Source: Cryoendolithus antarcticus (taxonomy: Eukaryota; Ascomycota; Dothideomycetes; Cladosporiales; Cladosporiaceae). Taken from it: a stretch of 64,000 nt of DNA. Below the pieces are notes generated by a model. That model did not search any database, had not been told where the DNA came from, and worked only from the letters and a program-made list of their open reading frames with translations. Positions within the stretch are counted from its first letter, which is position 1; the number at the start of each line of letters is the position of its first letter. The DNA lies in NCBI GenBank assembly GCA_002077065.1, contig NAJO01000026.1:496001-560000 (forward strand), given 5' to 3'. Position numbers and translations under genes: made by a program. Shown piece after piece: positions 62,863-64,000 of the stretch.

Positions 62863-64000
62863 ATGTCCACCTTCGGCTCCCACTTCCGCGTCACAACCTA
62901 CGGCGAGTCCCACGGCCTCTCCGTGGGCTGCATTATCGACAACTGCCCGCCAGGCCTTCAATTAGATGCTTCACGCGACATTCAACCGCACATGAATCGT
63001 CGACGACCGGGACAGTCAGCTCTTACAACCCCTCGCGCTGAGAAAGATAGAGTGGAAATCCAATCAGGCACGGAAAATGGCATCACATTGGGCACACCCA
63101 TTGCTGTGAAAGTCATGAATGAGGATCAACGGCCTAAAGATTATGGCGAGGGCGCAGCGGAGGGGACGATGGATCGCTTCCCGCGGCCGAGTCATGCGGA
63201 TTGGACGTATCTTGAGAAATATGGTGTCAAGGCTTCGAGCGGTGGAGGGCGGAGCAGTGCGAGAGAGACTATCGGCCGCGTGGCGGCGGGCGCCGTGGCG
63301 GAGAAGTTTTTGAGAGAAGCGTATGGGGTCGAGATCGTGGCGTTTACCAATAGCGTTGGGTCTGAGCATCTTTTCCCGGCTACGAAGGAGTGGCCGAGCT
63401 GTGCTACGAACCCGAAGTTCTTGGAATTGTTGGAGAAGGTTACGAGAGAGGAGGTGGATAATCATTTGCCTGTACGGTGTCCGGATGCCAAAGCGGGGGA
63501 GAGGATGGAGCAAGTTATTCGCGATTTCAAGGAGCGGGAAGACAGCATTGGCGGTACCGTTACGTGTGTAATCCGAAACTGCCCCTCTGGTCTCGGCGAG
63601 CCTTGTTTCGACAAGTTGGAAGCGAAGCTCGCGCACGCCATGCTTTCGATCCCAGCTACGAAAGGCTTTGAGATTGGATCTGGATTTGGAGGCACTGAGA
63701 TCCCAGGCTCAATCCACAACGACGCCTTTATCCTCGCGCCTGCTCTACCTCCCTCTGTAAACCCGACACATGCTGCGCTCAACCGCCCTCGCCTGACAAC
63801 GAAGACGAACAACTCCGGCGGTATTCAAGGCGGAATTACGAACGGAGCGCATATCTACTTCACAGTCGCGTTCAAGCCGCCTGCCACGATCGGGCAGGCA
63901 CAAGAGACCTACTCTTACGGCTCCGAGAAGGGCATTCTCGAAGCGAAGGGACGGCATGATCCTTGTGTGATTCCGAGGGCGGTGCCGATTGTGGAGGCTA
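62863..64000 (+). CDS. ARO2: Chorismate synthase, 5' part (runs off the window)
   Basis: Converts 5-enolpyruvylshikimate-3-phosphate to chorismate with reduced FMN, the last step of the shikimate pathway. ATG 62863 opens a frame uninterrupted to the window edge (379 codons seen; the full protein is expected slightly longer, about 400-420). Signature motifs: the start [85 protein letters not shown], and [16 protein letters not shown] with [17 protein letters not shown] at the edge. In fungi the enzyme is bifunctional, carrying its own NADPH-flavin reductase activity. An AROM-derived paralogue of the same pathway lies 30 kb away, but the two are not adjacent. Confidence 0.97.
   Translation, partial: MSTFGSHFRVTTYGESHGLSVGCIIDNCPPGLQLDASRDIQPHMNRRRPGQSALTTPRAEKDRVEIQSGTENGITLGTPIAVKVMNEDQRPKDYGEGAAEGTMDRFPRPSHADWTYLEKYGVKASSGGGRSSARETIGRVAAGAVAEKFLREAYGVEIVAFTNSVGSEHLFPATKEWPSCATNPKFLELLEKVTREEVDNHLPVRCPDAKAGERMEQVIRDFKEREDSIGGTVTCVIRNCPSGLGEPCFDKLEAKLAHAMLSIPATKGFEIGSGFGGTEIPGSIHNDAFILAPALPPSVNPTHAALNRPRLTTKTNNSGGIQGGITNGAHIYFTVAFKPPATIGQAQETYSYGSEKGILEAKGRHDPCVIPRAVPIVEA

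Overview
This 64-kb window is nuclear DNA of a filamentous ascomycete (Pezizomycotina). Dothideomycetes, possibly Capnodiales/Mycosphaerellales, is my best guess, but that class-level placement is inference. The reasons are spliceosomal introns of about 50-170 bp with GTRNGY-like donors, CTRAY branch sites and YAG acceptors; genes on both strands with no operons; and typical filamentous-fungal proteins (CYS-3-type bZIP, CK1 with a C-terminal Cys pair, GH3 beta-glucosidase, Dal5-type MFS, Ecl1-type factor, Zn2Cys6 regulator, 2EXR/F-box-like families). I saw no convincing tRNA, rRNA, CRISPR, insertion sequence or intact transposon. Exon joins were made by eye from splice signals plus recalled family conservation.

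Layout. 1-9 kb: PCT1 (CTP:phosphocholine cytidylyltransferase), a PP2C phosphatase with six exons and a GC-AG intron, a CYS-3/MetR-like bZIP and a 65-aa membrane protein, all on the minus strand. 9-16.5 kb: casein kinase 1 and CIA1 (plus), a 2EXR-like gene and a four-exon carboxymuconolactone-decarboxylase-like gene (minus), and a YFH7-type P-loop kinase (plus). 16.5-23 kb: a gene-poor stretch with a broken 2EXR-like relic, an Ecl1-family gene and a third 2EXR-like gene. 23-30 kb: a stand-alone RNase H-type protein, a p24 cargo receptor, an unrecognised two-exon gene and MLH3. 30-37 kb: a Ser-rich protein, then a tail-to-tail pair made of an AROM-derived DHQase/shikimate-dehydrogenase-like protein and a Zn2Cys6 regulator. 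37-46.7 kb: a small basic Thr/His-rich protein, a steroid 5-alpha-reductase-family protein, a DUF1761-like membrane protein, a small conserved protein, BMT6, an SDR and ICE2. 47-57 kb: MYG1, a multi-pass membrane protein, a Dal5-type MFS transporter and a secreted GH3 beta-glucosidase. 57-64 kb: asparagine synthetase, an Ecm25-like SEC14/RhoGAP protein and the 5' part of chorismate synthase, which runs off the edge.

Most genes are single-copy housekeeping functions without a shared pathway. The most interesting segment is 32.4-37.0 kb. There, an AROM C-terminal paralogue keeps the type I DHQase catalytic residues but has lost the catalytic and nucleotide-binding residues of its shikimate-dehydrogenase half. 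It lies 14 bp, tail to tail, from a Zn2Cys6 transcription factor. The arrangement recalls the quinate repressor/activator (QutR/QutA, qa-1S/qa-1F) pairs, but the domain composition is different.
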